A stretch of DNA of 64,000 nucleotides from Edolisoma coerulescens (lineage: Eukaryota > Chordata > Aves > Passeriformes > Campephagidae), in contig VWZW01004127.1 in the NCBI GenBank assembly GCA_013397115.1, positions 62,001 through 126,000 on the forward strand, in the 5' to 3' direction. Positions 1 to 11,785 of the stretch are shown here, piece after piece. Both the position numbers and the translations under genes were made by a program. The stretch's first letter is position 1. The number at the start of each line of letters is the position of its first letter. The notes under the pieces are model-generated. The model ran no database searches. It was not told the origin of the DNA and was given only the letters and a program-made list of their open reading frames with translations.

Positions 1-1116
1 TTAATTTATTTCAAAATTAATTATTCACTTTTCAGTTATAGAAATATTTTGACAACCTCAGTATTTGAGGTATTGCTGAAAGTAAAAAATGCATTTCTTT
101 ATGTCTTTAACTAAGTCTGTATGTAAATGGAAAACTAATATACTCTTGGCAGTAGATTAGGGTTGATATTCTACTAGGAGGCTTTTATTTTAAATTATTA
201 ATGAATCATGGAATATTTGCCTTACTGAGAACGAGTGATTGCATCTGTGAGTAGCATAATTCCAAAGCAGGTCTAAGGCTGTTGCCACTGTCTGAAATTC
301 TGTTCTAGATGTTGCTGTAATATTTATATTTCTATTCTTGCCTCAAAACACTCTGGGGAGAATAGTCATACAAAGCTTCCTGAGGACTCATGTGCCCTTC
401 TGAGGGAACTCTAGCAAGATTTATGTAGAGATTGAAGTCTTGCTTGAGTAAGCTGCCTTGCCTCTGTTTTTCCTGGATACACCTTCACAGTTTGCTGACT
501 AACTTTTACAGTAGGGCTTATGGCAAAAGGCAGACCCTTGCTTGTTTGCATTGTTTTCAGTGAGCGCTTTCAGAAATTTTCTTGTATGTTGTTTCTTTTC
601 CTGCAGAAACTATTCCTTGCATTGAATTAACAGTGCAAAATAAGACCAGATTTAACAAGCAGTCTCAGAAATGAATCTGTATCTGTGGTTCTTAGTTCAT
701 ATACACAATATTATAAGTTTTTGTGAGAGCATAAAACAGTGAATGCATAGCTGCTTTTTTTTAGGAGCTTCTACATAGAAAACAAGATTTAATCAGTTCA
801 GTAGTTAAATAGGCAACTACTGTTTTGCAAAGATTTGATTCAGGATACTCCTTCCACATCCAGCAATTGAACTAAGGAAAACCTCTTAGAGTAAAGAAGA
901 GGTGGCCACCTAAAATTTGAAATACACGTTTTTTTCTGGTATTTCACATTTTTCATACATGCACATATACCTATATGTATTTGCTTAGACCACAATAAAT
1001 ATATGCATGTATGTATGGACACATCTGTATATCTATATACATAGATAACTTGCACAGTACATTTTAATTATTTCTTCTACATTATCTTTAATGCATATCA
1101 AATGCTTTCTTTGCAG
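1..1116 (+). other. CNTLN: CNTLN intron upstream of exon A (3' part)
   Basis: AT-rich noncoding DNA with no conserved frame. The stretch at about 945-1045 is rich in TATG/CATA steps. The last 40 bases form the branch-point and pyrimidine region of exon A. Nothing else was recognised. Confidence 0.7.
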
Positions 1117-1250
1117 AATTTGGAAACTGATTTAGCAGAGACAAGAGAACAAATAAAAAGTTTGCACAGTATATACCGTAACTTGTCGTCTCAGGTAGCT
1201 GTGAAACAGGAAGAACTTTTCCAAAAGGATTGTGATGTGGTCAGAGCTAA
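1117..1250 (+). CDS. CNTLN: CNTLN coding exon A (internal, coiled coil)
   Basis: The exon is 134 nt. It is preceded by a pyrimidine-rich stretch ending in ttgcag and followed by a near-consensus donor, TAA|gtaagt. Frame starts at the first base and leaves two bases (AA) for the next exon. It encodes about 44 residues beginning NLETDLAETREQIKS and ending QKDCDVVRA. These align without gaps to the human centlein stretch around FEDNLIEARKE and LIQKDMDI. The composition (E, K, Q and L at regular spacing, no Pro or Gly) is that of a coiled coil, the expected structure for this part of the protein. This is not the first coding exon, since the frame has no initiator and the upstream human coiled-coil sequence is outside the window. 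Confidence 0.92.
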
Positions 1251-4128
1251 GTAAGTATTTCATAATAACTTTAATTTAAGTCTGAATCATCTCAAATAGA
1301 CTGTTGTTACACTTACAGAGCAGTATCATGCAGTAGAGATACTTTTGTTCAACAGTGTGTTTTACCATTCTGTTCCACAAGATGTAAGGCTTTTGGAAGT
1401 CTACCGGCTTATGTAGACTCTTTCTGATACATTTTGACTCTTGGTATATCTTACCAGTTTTTAAATAGTGATAGACTTAAAAAATTACACTTTTGTAATT
1501 AGCTTTGGGTCAGAGAACTACCAGTCTCTCCACTGAAAGTAACAAAGTAATCATGTGATTAGTGACAGAAACGTTAATTAGAGACACTAAATGCCCTAAA
1601 CTTGAAAAAGCTTTAAGCCTAAGTTTAACTTTTTAATTAGAGTGATATCTGACAAGTCAGCAAAAGTCTACATAGGCCTATGCTAAAGGTTTAAAAGTGC
1701 AGTGATTTACGCTTTATCTTAGGTCTCACACACTATTTCTTTACACTGGATCTGTAAGATTAGTGCTGCATTACTTGTGTCTTTGAAAAGAAGTAAAGGA
1801 TAGAATGAATTATATGAATTGAAAAGACCACTGAATTCCCCAGAATGAAGGTAATGTCAGAACATGATTGGTAACTTTAAGTGGATTGTCAGGAAATTGT
1901 CCATTTTTTACTTCTTAATTTCAGTGGCATACACAGTGTTTCAGTTCCATGTTAGATAAATAATATTACCTTCAATATTCCTTTAAATTGTGGTTTTGCC
2001 TGAAGAGCTGCAGTTGGGAAGTAGAAGTCATTGGTATGGATACTTCTATTTACTTTCCAAGCACAAATAATCTTTCTGTAGGGAGTCAATATCTAAGTGT
2101 TTTTCAGAAAAAAACCCAAAAAACAAGAAATAGGATGTTTGACGCATCTGACCTAAATTGTCATCTTGTTGAAATCTTTACAAGAAAACTGATGTCTTGG
2201 TTTTTTTCATGTTTAAAAAGGAGTAATACCAGTTGGGTTTTAAAAAGTCAATACACATGGGCAAGCTTATTGGGAAATTGTATTGAAAGAGGCAATCAAT
2301 AGAATTTGTGAAATTCCGCAACGGACTAATAGAATTTATCTCCTGAAATTATTCTCAGAAAAATATGTATGTGTGAGGACTGGGGACAGCAAAGAAGGCA
2401 TTTTAATCAGGTAGTCAAGTTTGGAAACTTAGTGCTTGCTGGTTTCACCTTAGGATATTGAAACCTGAGTTGGCCAAATCATTGAACTTCAAATTTCTCA
2501 AAATGTATTCTTTGCTATTCACTGCAAAACAACCTCTTAGAATTTGGCACAAGCATCTCATTAAAATATGGAATTAAAATAAGGACATTTTTGAACTTTA
2601 GGTCGGAACATGAGTTAATAAAGAGATGAACATCATGCTTATTTTAAAGTGAAGTCTTTTTCTATGTTTTTTCCCTATAACCAATCCTCTAAATTTGTGG
2701 AAAACAGTTTGGTAAATCAATCATATGGGGTTTTTAATGTGCTTTAATGTTTTCCTACCTAGATACTTAGTGGTATTGCAATGAATAATATTTTTTTTTA
2801 TATCACTAGTATGTGAGTTACACTTCATGTCTATATGTATATGTTTGATCAGTATCATTATAATTCATTGTCTGCTAACTTCTGTCTGCTAATCTTTCTC
2901 AAAGAACAGCTACAACTTTCTTGTTGACATTTCTGTTATGAAGAAAGAAGGTTTAACCTTATCTTATGTAAAATTCACAGTTTCAGTAGTTAGCAATACA
3001 TACTAAGAATTGCAAATATTCTGTACTTTTATGGTATAGAATACTGAAATTTCTCCTTATCTTCCTGAGATGTCAGTATGTAGAAAAAACTACTTTTCCA
3101 TTGTTTCTCATTGAAAAAAAATAGTGAAAATTATACAAGTCTTTGTAAACAAAAGACAAACTCTTATTTAATTAAAGTAACAACTCCTCAGTTAAAGGAA
3201 AAAATCTGAGGAGAAAATGAAGTCTTTCCATCTTCTCATCTTCCTAGGCCAGAGTCTTACAACTGTGTTGACTTCATGATTAATGCATTTAGTTTTTCCT
3301 TTTTATGGTAACTGGGTTTTTTTTAATCGGTTTAAAATTTAGTCTTATAAAAGTATCACATTGAATGCTTGGTTTTCATTTGATGCTGGCAGAAAATTCT
3401 TCGACAAATAGTGTGGAAAATACCCTGTTCTCCTTATTATCTTCAGTTTCCCATCATCAATTTCAAACTTTAGAGCTGAAAAAGACAATCTGACTTGCAA
3501 ATGTGTCCATTCTCGCCAGTGCTGCCTCCCTGTTTGCTGTCTTCCTACTTTCCCCACCCTCCCATTCTGTGAAAACAGAGCAGGGGCACAACTGAGATTG
3601 TTCGAAACAAGCTCTGGAAGAAGAAAGAAAGGCAACTGGCTTCCTTCTCTTCTTTCATATGCACCATAGGCAGATTCAGAAAAACACCTTCTGCTGACAC
3701 CTTGGTAATACTGTCCGAAATTTTTACACTAGGCGCTAAATTCAATTGGAAAAGGAAGTCTCGAAGGGAATATGTGCATACTAGGCTAGTACTCTGTTTC
3801 TTGTGCATTCACAACTTCCTGTGTTGTGCATATCTGTCAGTTTGTTAGCAAGAGGTTTTTTAGTTTAACAGTAAATGTGTCTGCAGACATCAAGAGAATT
3901 GTTTCCTTCAGCAAATTAGCAGAGATCAAACTTTGAAGAAATACTCCGGTGTAACTCTGGTCCTATGGAATAACAAAATGTTTTTGAAAATACTGCCATG
4001 CGTCAGTAAAAGTCTGCCACATACTTTTGAGGTGTGGAAGATAAATTTCCAAGGACCAGTGAAAAATAGTATTTACAGGATCCATCCTGCATAGTGAATG
4101 TCTTCTAGAAGCCCCTGCCTTTCTTTTT

Positions 4129-4947
4129 GGCTTAATTTTTGCAAAGCACTCTTGACCTCACTGGGTTTAATTTCAAACTTCTGAATTACCTATGAAATGC
4201 ATTTTCTTGTTCTATTTTTCATGTTTGCATTCGGTACAAATTTTCTGGATCTCTTTAGAGTCCCTGGTAACCTTTCCATTTTCATGTTCTGAAACTTGGT
4301 GATTTTTGCTTTAAAATTATGCAAAGTACTAGGGTCTAGAACTTTGTGGTCTGACAGAGAGCTCTGGTGGAGCTCTGAACATCAAATTGGAGAGGTTTGC
4401 TTGACTCTTTGCAACTTGAGCCTTGCTGTCGCAGGTGTCCAGGAAATACTAAACTGTTTGCAAAGGTAGGAAAATCTGCTTTAAAATGAATTTGAACTTC
4501 TTGCCCGTGCAAGTGGAAATGTGGGCGATGACGTCATGCCTTTGGTTCATATCTAGTCCAAATCGATCCCTGATAATTTTCCAACTAGTTTTTTTTGTAA
4601 TAATGTTGCTATTTTTACTCCCCCACCCTGTGTGCCCCCACCCTGCCCACCACCCCTTCCAATGCAGTTGCTGTTAACTTGTGTGCTACAAAATTATGAG
4701 GCAGTCCGATTTTTACTCATGTCTTATTTTGCTGCTCTTGGATTTTTCAGGTTATTCTTTGCTGTGTGCTGCAAACCATTTTGTAGTATTTATGCCATTT
4801 CCGTGAGAAGTCATAATTTATAGGACCTGTCACTGTGCTGTATTTTTAAACTACAGGCAATGGAATCTAGAGATTTCTTCAGTTACCCCAAACCATCTAA
4901 TATTCCCTTGGTAACAGGGGCAGCTGAGGTGCTCAAAGTCCCAGTAT
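4129..4947. repeat. 819-bp exact repeat, copy 1
   Basis: Every landmark checked is repeated 820 bases later: start ggcttaatttttgc, the TGACGTCA site, the C-rich run near 4620-4660, and the end caaagtcccagtat. No mismatch was seen by eye. Together with the single N at 4948, this looks like two overlapping contig ends placed side by side rather than a natural duplication. The sequence itself is unique intron. Confidence 0.95.
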
Positions 4948-4948
4948 N
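4948..4948. other. single-base assembly gap (N)
   Basis: One N separates two identical 819-bp blocks. A one-base gap between overlapping contig ends is a common scaffolding artefact. Confidence 0.9.
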
Positions 4949-5767
4949 GGCTTAATTTTTGCAAAGCACTCTTGACCTCACTGGGTTTAATTTCAAACTT
5001 CTGAATTACCTATGAAATGCATTTTCTTGTTCTATTTTTCATGTTTGCATTCGGTACAAATTTTCTGGATCTCTTTAGAGTCCCTGGTAACCTTTCCATT
5101 TTCATGTTCTGAAACTTGGTGATTTTTGCTTTAAAATTATGCAAAGTACTAGGGTCTAGAACTTTGTGGTCTGACAGAGAGCTCTGGTGGAGCTCTGAAC
5201 ATCAAATTGGAGAGGTTTGCTTGACTCTTTGCAACTTGAGCCTTGCTGTCGCAGGTGTCCAGGAAATACTAAACTGTTTGCAAAGGTAGGAAAATCTGCT
5301 TTAAAATGAATTTGAACTTCTTGCCCGTGCAAGTGGAAATGTGGGCGATGACGTCATGCCTTTGGTTCATATCTAGTCCAAATCGATCCCTGATAATTTT
5401 CCAACTAGTTTTTTTTGTAATAATGTTGCTATTTTTACTCCCCCACCCTGTGTGCCCCCACCCTGCCCACCACCCCTTCCAATGCAGTTGCTGTTAACTT
5501 GTGTGCTACAAAATTATGAGGCAGTCCGATTTTTACTCATGTCTTATTTTGCTGCTCTTGGATTTTTCAGGTTATTCTTTGCTGTGTGCTGCAAACCATT
5601 TTGTAGTATTTATGCCATTTCCGTGAGAAGTCATAATTTATAGGACCTGTCACTGTGCTGTATTTTTAAACTACAGGCAATGGAATCTAGAGATTTCTTC
5701 AGTTACCCCAAACCATCTAATATTCCCTTGGTAACAGGGGCAGCTGAGGTGCTCAAAGTCCCAGTAT
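4949..5767. repeat. 819-bp exact repeat, copy 2
   Basis: This is the second copy of 4129-4947, directly after an N at 4948. It flows into unique sequence at 5768 (attcaccaaa), so the true locus is probably one copy spanning the junction. Confidence 0.95.
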
Positions 5768-6525
5768 ATTCACCAAAATTGTGGTGATGAAACAAAGCTA
5801 AGAAACATCACCTGAAGTGATGTGTGTGTTTTTAATTCTGTTTGTAGCATAGTTACATAGCTTGTGGAATGACAATAGCTGCGCATTTTGTTTACGTCTC
5901 TAGGAAGCCACAGGTTACTCTAAAACTGTTGGTAGGGGCATACAGGGACAGAAAGGTTTTATTTATTGTTATGTTTTAGGGATAGAAGGAAATGTCAGAT
6001 GTGAGCACCAGAGCTGTCTCTACCCTAAGCAATAGTAATGACTTAAATACTGTTACTGGTAGGACAAGGTGTCAAATCTCTGAGTCTTGCTGCACTCAGC
6101 TTTGTGGTGTCTTCATGTAGCATGAATCTTGCAATGCTAAAATCAAAGTCTACTAAGGTTACTGTAACAACAATCTTTTTTCAGTAACTGAAATAATTTA
6201 GTAATGCTCTTCTATTTTGACTTGAGAAAGACCAGACTGTTTTTCATAGCACACCCTTTCTTGTTGTTTGAAGAGTGCAGGTCACTGTCTGTGAATTTCT
6301 TCTTTGCTCTTAAATGGAGTTAAAAGCTCTCAGTGTATGATAGTGTGTTAGTTTATGGGAAGTGTGAGGGTGGTGGAAAAAAGTAGACTTAAGTGTTTCA
6401 GCTTGGGTCTTAGCTGACAGAATGTTGTTTTTTCAATTACTTTTGCTGATGGTGACTTTCTTCTTAAAATTGTGTTTCTTTAAGGGGTATGGTATGTTGA
6501 AACATTTTATCATCATGTGCTTGTA

Positions 6526-6662
6526 TTTATATGTGTGTATCAATAAAAATCTATGTATGTACATGTTTACATGTAATTTATGTATTTTATGTGTAGATGT
6601 ATATATTCTTATGTATCTGTATGTATGTATAGATGCCTATATATATATATGGATGTGTATAA
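6526..6662. repeat. TATG/TGTA-rich microsatellite-like tract
   Basis: Imperfect repeats of tatg, tgta and ta steps, including a tatatatatatatgg core, give a low-complexity tract of about 137 bp. It is degenerate, so it is probably old. Confidence 0.7.
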
Positions 6663-6955
6663 TGGCCCTTATATTTTAAATGCCACTCATCCTTGTTACA
6701 TTCAATTAGTAATTTTTTGTTATTTCTTCTGTTCCATGCTCACCCAAGACTAAAATTTTTCTGAGGACTTGACATCCTTATCCTGCTGCAGTGACAGACA
6801 GGTGTCTGTCTTGTAGAGTGTTTATTGTTTGCTGCTTAGAGTAAGCACGTTAATAAATGTTTTGATCAGAAATTAATTTTTATCTTGTAACAGTTTTTCT
6901 GATTATCATGAGGTTGATTTTGAATACTCGGGAGCAGAGGACACACAAATTAGTA

Positions 6956-8425
6956 GCAGAATCACAGAAAATCACTGAGTGGCTGAAACTGGCAGACACC
7001 TCTGGAGATGGTGTAATATGCTCCTCCAGCAGGCCCAGGCCTCTGCTCCAGCAGTATCAGCTATGGCAGGCTGCCCAGTTCTGTGTCCGGTTTGAGTATG
7101 TCCAAGAATGGAGACTCTGCAACCTCTCTACGTAGGCTCTTCCAGCATTTGGCCACTTTTAATGGATAAAAATATTTTTACTATGTTTAGCTGGAATTTC
7201 ATCTGGTTTTTATTGGTGCTCATTGCCTCTTTTCCTGTCACTGAACACCACTTACAAGAGTCCATCTGCATCTTCTTTTTAGATTGCCATCAGGTATTTA
7301 TAGATGTTGATAGTTCAGTTGTGACTGAACTTTCCCTTCTCCAGGCTGAGCAGACCCAGCTTTCCCAGCCTCTCTATGTATAGCAGATGCTGCAATACTT
7401 TAATCATCTTTGTGGCCCTTCATTGGGCTCACTCCAGCCATGTCCATGTCTCTCTTGTACTGGGGAGCCCAGAACCAGACACAGCACCAAGATGTGCCTT
7501 AAGACTTCTGACTGGAGGGGAAGGATCACCTCCCTTGCTTTGCTGGCAGCAGTATCCTCTGTGCAGCTCAGGATGTCATTGGCATGTGGCGCAAGACCAC
7601 ATTACTATCTGATGGCAATTCAGGTGTCCACCAGGATCCCCGGGGCATTTTCTGACAAGGTGTTTTCCAGCTTGTCTGTCCCCAGATTATACTTTTACAT
7701 GGGATTATTACTCCCCAGGAGTAGTAATTTGCACTTGTCTTTGTTGAACTTCATGAGGTTCCTGTCAGGCCATTTGTCCGGTCTGTCAAAGTCCCTCTCA
7801 GTGGCAGCACAAACATCTATTGTGCCATCCCTCTTTTTTGTGTCATCAGCAAAGTTGCCATGCTGCATTCTTGTCCCATTGTCTGGGTCATTAATGAAGA
7901 TGTTGAAAAGTGGTGGCCCCAGTGTTAGCCCCTAAGCTACTCCTTTAGTGCCTGGCCTTGAACTGGACTTTGCACCATTGATCACAGCTCTTCAAGCCCA
8001 GTAGTTCTGCCAGTTCAAGGGAACTTTACTGTCCACTTATCTAGCCTATACCTCATCAGTCTGTCTGTAGCATTTTATGGGAGACTATGTCAAAAATCTT
8101 TCGTACTACAATCAAAAAGAAGAACATCCGGTACTCACCCCGTATCCACTGAGATAGTAATTCCCTCAGAGAAGGCTGCCAGGCCAGTTGGTTAGACCGT
8201 GGTGCTAGTAAAATCAATGTTGTGGGTTCAGTCCCCGCATGGGCCATTTACTTGAGTTGTACTTGATGATCCTTGCGGTTCCTTTCCATCTCAGAATATT
8301 CTTTGAATTTTTGAATATTATTTCCCCTGATGACTCCCAGTGACCATCTTCTCCATTACATGGTCCATCACCTTCCCTGGGACTAAGATGTGGTTGACTG
8401 CTCTAGTTTCCCAGAACCTTCTTTT
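6956..8425 (-). mobile_element. CR1 LINE fragment, minus strand, interrupted by a SINE
   Basis: Read on the minus strand this is the 3' part of a chicken-repeat-1 element (avian LINE): the tail near 6956-7130, then the end of the reverse-transcriptase reading frame. Recognisable + strand landmarks are aacctctcta, tcatctttgtggccctt, actggggagcccagaac, ttgaacttcatgaggttcc, tgtgtcatcagcaaa, tgggagactatgtcaaaa and tccatcaccttccctggga, in the expected order. Many stops and small indels show it is an old dead copy. It is split at about 8173-8319 by a SINE. Confidence 0.9.
8173..8319 (+). mobile_element. tRNA-Ile-derived SINE (TguSINE1-like) nested in CR1
   Basis: The head contains GTTGGTTAGACCGTGGTGCT (A box) and GGGTTCAGTCCCCGCATGG (B box and acceptor stem) and ends in GGCCA. 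This is the layout of tRNA-Ile(AAT), with several mismatches. It is followed directly by a CR1-type tail (ttgtacttgatgatcc, ctcagaatattct). This chimera of tRNA-Ile plus CR1 3' end is the structure described for TguSINE1 of the zebra finch. It would be mobilised by CR1 machinery (known of the family). It interrupts the CR1 whose two halves flank it, so it inserted later. No clean target duplication was visible. Confidence 0.82.
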
Positions 8426-8645
8426 TGAACATAGGCCTTCCTAAAGAACCTGTATCCATGCATGGCAGTGCTTCAGTCATGTGAGTTGTCCCACCTTGTC
8501 TTTGTGATCCCAATGAGTCCAGCAGGTGCAGACAGATCTCTCATTCCTCCTGTCATCTACCATGGGGGTGTGCTCTGTCCATTTGAACAGCAGCTTCAGA
8601 TAGGCACCTGGTTGTGCTTATTTCCAAGTGTGTGGAAAATCACCC

Positions 8646-9375
8646 TGTCAAAGTTTCCACAAAGGAGACAGAGGAGTCTTGCAGAAATCAACTTTATTTG
8701 AATGAAGGGAGTCCACCAGGCCATACCCCTGTGGGGTCTCTCTTGGGTTTTTGGAAGAAACAGCCTCCTTTTATCCTAAACTCCTGACTGCATGTTGCCC
8801 TCCTCCTTTCCCCATTGGCTGAGGTACTAGGAAGGTACAGCCTTCTTGAATCACCTACTACATATTCCCCCTGTAAGATGTATCCCCCCTCACCATCATT
8901 CATTGCACGGCTGACAGAATTAGCTTTAAGCCCACCCTGGGTGGAGAAGTTAATATTCATAAGTCTATTAAGCCTGCACATTTTTCCCTGAAGTTCAGAC
9001 TGCACTCGGTTCTAAAACAAACTTGCATGGCTTGATGTTTGTGAAGACCCCCACACCCATTTCTCCAGAACTTGACTGGTCCTTTCAGATTGAGTTGTTT
9101 GTGAGGATGTTAACACCCATTTCTCCTATCACCAGGAAGACCCTTAAGAACCTCCCTCATACTTTCAGCACTCTGTTACTTATGTGCATAAGGTGAAGGT
9201 CCTCCCTGAACGTTCTGCTGTTCATCACAAGGTCTTTTCTGTCCATATCTACCTGTCTGCTTTTGCTGGCCAGCCCAGGCCCCACCTCCCTCACTTGCCA
9301 TTTTGTCAACATCTTTGTTCCCTGCCATTCCTGGTTTAAAGCTCCCCTCATCGATTTGGCTCATCTCTTATCAAA
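8646..9375 (-). mobile_element. probable endogenous-retrovirus LTR, minus strand
   Basis: Higher-GC block in AT-rich intron. On the minus strand it has an AATAAA signal (plus-strand TTTATT near 8694), followed by the cysteine-codon-free, CT-rich tgcaagactcctctgtctcc typical of an LTR R/U5 end, and closes with CA at 8646. Upstream on that strand are GC-richer segments including a CCAAT-like box (plus strand attggctgag near 8814). A related pair of segments at about 9032-9070 and 9090-9130 (gtttgtga ... acacccatttctcc) is locally duplicated. The far end is not defined and no target duplication was found. No gag, pol or env sequence is present. Family name not determined. Confidence 0.5.
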
Positions 9376-10123
9376 GGTGCTTATTTCTGTGTATTTATTT
9401 GTACTGCACATTGGTACTGAGTAGTGCCTGCTAAGGTTAGCATCATTTCCATATTGTTCTGTAAAAATGAAATTAAAAAAAGTTCCTCCGTTGATTTACA
9501 ATGTAAAAATGGTGCCTCATTCACTAAAGAGGAAAGCAAGTTAAAGTACAGGTATGAATAAATCAAGTTTGATTTTTAAAATGTGTTGTAATGGACTGAG
9601 TGTTGTGACTGAGTTTCCTTACACATAAAAAGCCTTGAATTTAACATCAGGAAACATGTTAATGTGTTCTGATTGTGCTGTGGTTCTTGTGTGGCTGCAA
9701 GATTTAGCTTCCCCCTCCACCTCCTCCCCTTAAGGATATAACTGGAAGTCTGATAAAAGTCAACAAAAAAGATTCCCATTGACCTTAATACACTTTGTGG
9801 GCAGACCATTAGAGAATGCATAATACTGCATTCTCAGGTGACAGACATAGATAACTGCATTGATGTTTGCATACAAATTAAAGAGCAGCAATATAGCAGA
9901 CTGGTCTTGAGGATTCAACATTATCCTGTGTTTTTCTCTTCCACAACCAAATGAACCAAACTGGAGAATCCAGGCAAAATTAATACAATCTGTGTTTTAA
10001 CTGCAGTGAAAAGATGTGTCGTTTTCTACTATACACATACAAGGAAATTAAACAAGTGCCTGTTTGGAAGCCTGTTGTACAGCTGCCAGAAAGCACTAAT
10101 ATATCACTGTGTCCTTATTTCTA

Positions 10124-10150
10124 ATATGTACTAATTAAATTAGTACATAT
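10124..10150. repeat. 27-bp palindrome with one-base centre
   Basis: The arms ATATGTACTAATT and AATTAGTACATAT flank a single A. They form a perfect inverted repeat, able to form a hairpin. No function is implied by context (mid-intron). Confidence 0.9.
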
Positions 10151-11622
10151 GCAATACATACTGCAGTGCCACTTTCTTACGTCAGGAATCTTTAATGTAC
10201 CTCTACCCATGCTAACTTTGGGGAACTAACTACTTTACAATTCATTCAGAACAATAGGACTTAGTGTTAAGTCCTAGTAAGCATGGTTAGCATGTACTTA
10301 AGTGTTATCTTGTGTTGCTGTGTTAACAGGCTTTCTGAAATGGTGCCTTTTAACAAATAAAACTGTCTGACTGTCGTATTGTACATGTAATTTAAATTCT
10401 TATATAATTATTCAGATGTATCTATATTGAATATTTATATTAATTAGTGGCATAGGTTTTAAGAAAAAAATTTTGGAAACTTCCCTTAAAATTTTTTATT
10501 TGTCATTCTGTGTTTTCCCTGGAAGAAAACAATGAAGTTGTTATTGCTGCTTACCTTTTTTACACTAATCTTTGCCTGGACATCTCCAGCAGTGTTAGAA
10601 AAATGCATTGATAACTCCTCTTGTTAATGATAGTTCTAGTTATAGAACTGTTATGTATGTGTACAGGTTACAGAGGCAAATCTTTGAGGAAGTAAGAAAG
10701 AAGAAAAGGAAGAGAAAAGAACTAATTTTCTTAAGGAAGAAAATCAGTTGGAGTGCTAAATATATATTTTGGTATCTGTATGTAATACTAGTGTGAAATG
10801 TGCTAGTGAATTAAAAGGGAATTAAGTAGAAAATATATGAACAGGGATTAATAGATTAATCTGTACTTTTAATATATTTTGCAGAAAATATTCAAAGTTT
10901 TAATCATTGTTAATATGTGTTACTGTATTTTGAACTTAATTTAGAAAATCCGTCAGCAGTACAGTAAAATTATCAACAAAGCTGATTATACTAGGTCTAT
11001 CCTGTGGTTGCATTACAACATCATTCCTATTATTGTCTTTATAGGGCTTTTATTATGTTATATAATACGCACCAAAGTTTTTGCATACTTTTTTTATGGT
11101 TGTTGCAGCATGCCGTACCTGGAGACAAAAAGTAATTTATCAGCAAACATACTTCGTGTGCCTAGGGAGTAGATGCATTTCAGAAAAAAAGGGTGCTTCA
11201 CACATACTCTGCAAGTTCAGGAAGAAGTTTTCTCTTTTTCTGATTGTTCTAGGTAAAAAAAAAATGAAACTTTTTTACAGTCAATGTGTTCTACATATTT
11301 TACATTTTGACACTTACTGCTAAAAAGTTAACTGAATATTGATTAGAAAACAATGCAGTAGTGAAAATTAATTTATTTTAGAGCAGTTAAAGCATTACAG
11401 GGAAATAGAAAGGCATTCCATTTTGAAAGTTTAGTGTTTTGTAGAAATTTCTCAGAAGTATATGATAAATATTTTATATGTAACTTACAGTGTAAGGCAA
11501 TTGACAGAAAAATAAATGAAGATAGGAAGCTAATTATCTACAATAAAATTATTTGCATACAATTTTTTAACAGAGGTCATTGTTCTTTTTCTTATTTTCT
11601 CTTTATTGCTTGTTTTGCACAG

Positions 11623-11785
11623 GAAGGAGTTAGAGCAGCTACCGAATCTGTACAGACAAAACACTGAAGATAGAACACAGCATGTTGAGCTGATAAAGCA
11701 GCTAAAGGCTCTCAGTGCTGGTGCAGAAAAAGTACTGCAAGACCAAGAGTATGCTCACACAGCTAAAACAACATCATATAAAAAA
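11623..11785 (+). CDS. CNTLN: CNTLN coding exon B (internal, coiled coil)
   Basis: The exon is 163 nt, with acceptor ttttgcacag. Its first base completes the Lys codon split from exon A (AA+G), then KELEQLPNLYRQNTEDR is read, matching human KELQELQNLYKQN. It continues through QHVELIKQLKAL and EKVLQDQEYAHTAKTTSYKK, matching human AELIQQLQ, KVLRNQEDVHTA and SYQK. The last codon is AAA, so the exon ends in phase 0. The only GT that fits is AAA|gtgtgt, a weak donor: no G at the last exon base, and positions +3 to +5 are poor. The exact end is therefore slightly less sure than the exon itself. The intron from exon A is about 10.4 kb. Confidence 0.93.

Larger units (their letters stand above)
1251..11622 (+). 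other. CNTLN: CNTLN intron A-B
   Basis: About 10.4 kb. It contains the 819-bp exact duplication around an N (4129-5767), a TATG-rich microsatellite (about 6526-6662), a CR1 element with a nested SINE (about 6956-8425), LTR-like sequence (about 8646-9375) and a 27-bp palindrome (10124-10150). The stretches 1251-4100, 5770-6520 and 9400-11600 are AT-rich and show no feature I can name. Segment 8430-8645 is less AT-rich and may be further repeat. Confidence 0.75.

Noticed and set aside
1988..2302. 104-codon plus-strand frame
   Set aside because: Random-looking composition, no splice context and no similarity to centlein.
4526..4540. TGACGTCA (CRE palindrome) as a promoter element
   Set aside because: An isolated 8-base motif deep in an intron, with no CpG island or start site nearby, is not enough support.
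4486..5643. Two pairs of identical small open frames suggesting a duplicated gene
   Set aside because: They are the two copies of the 819-bp block around an N. Composition is not protein-like and the duplication looks artefactual.
7387..7935. 182-codon plus-strand open frame, one of the longest in the window
   Set aside because: It lies wholly inside a CR1 element and is the antisense of its reverse-transcriptase end, so it is not a gene.
8173..8247. tRNA-Ile gene
   Set aside because: Several stem mismatches and a fused CR1-type tail show a SINE rather than a functional tRNA gene.
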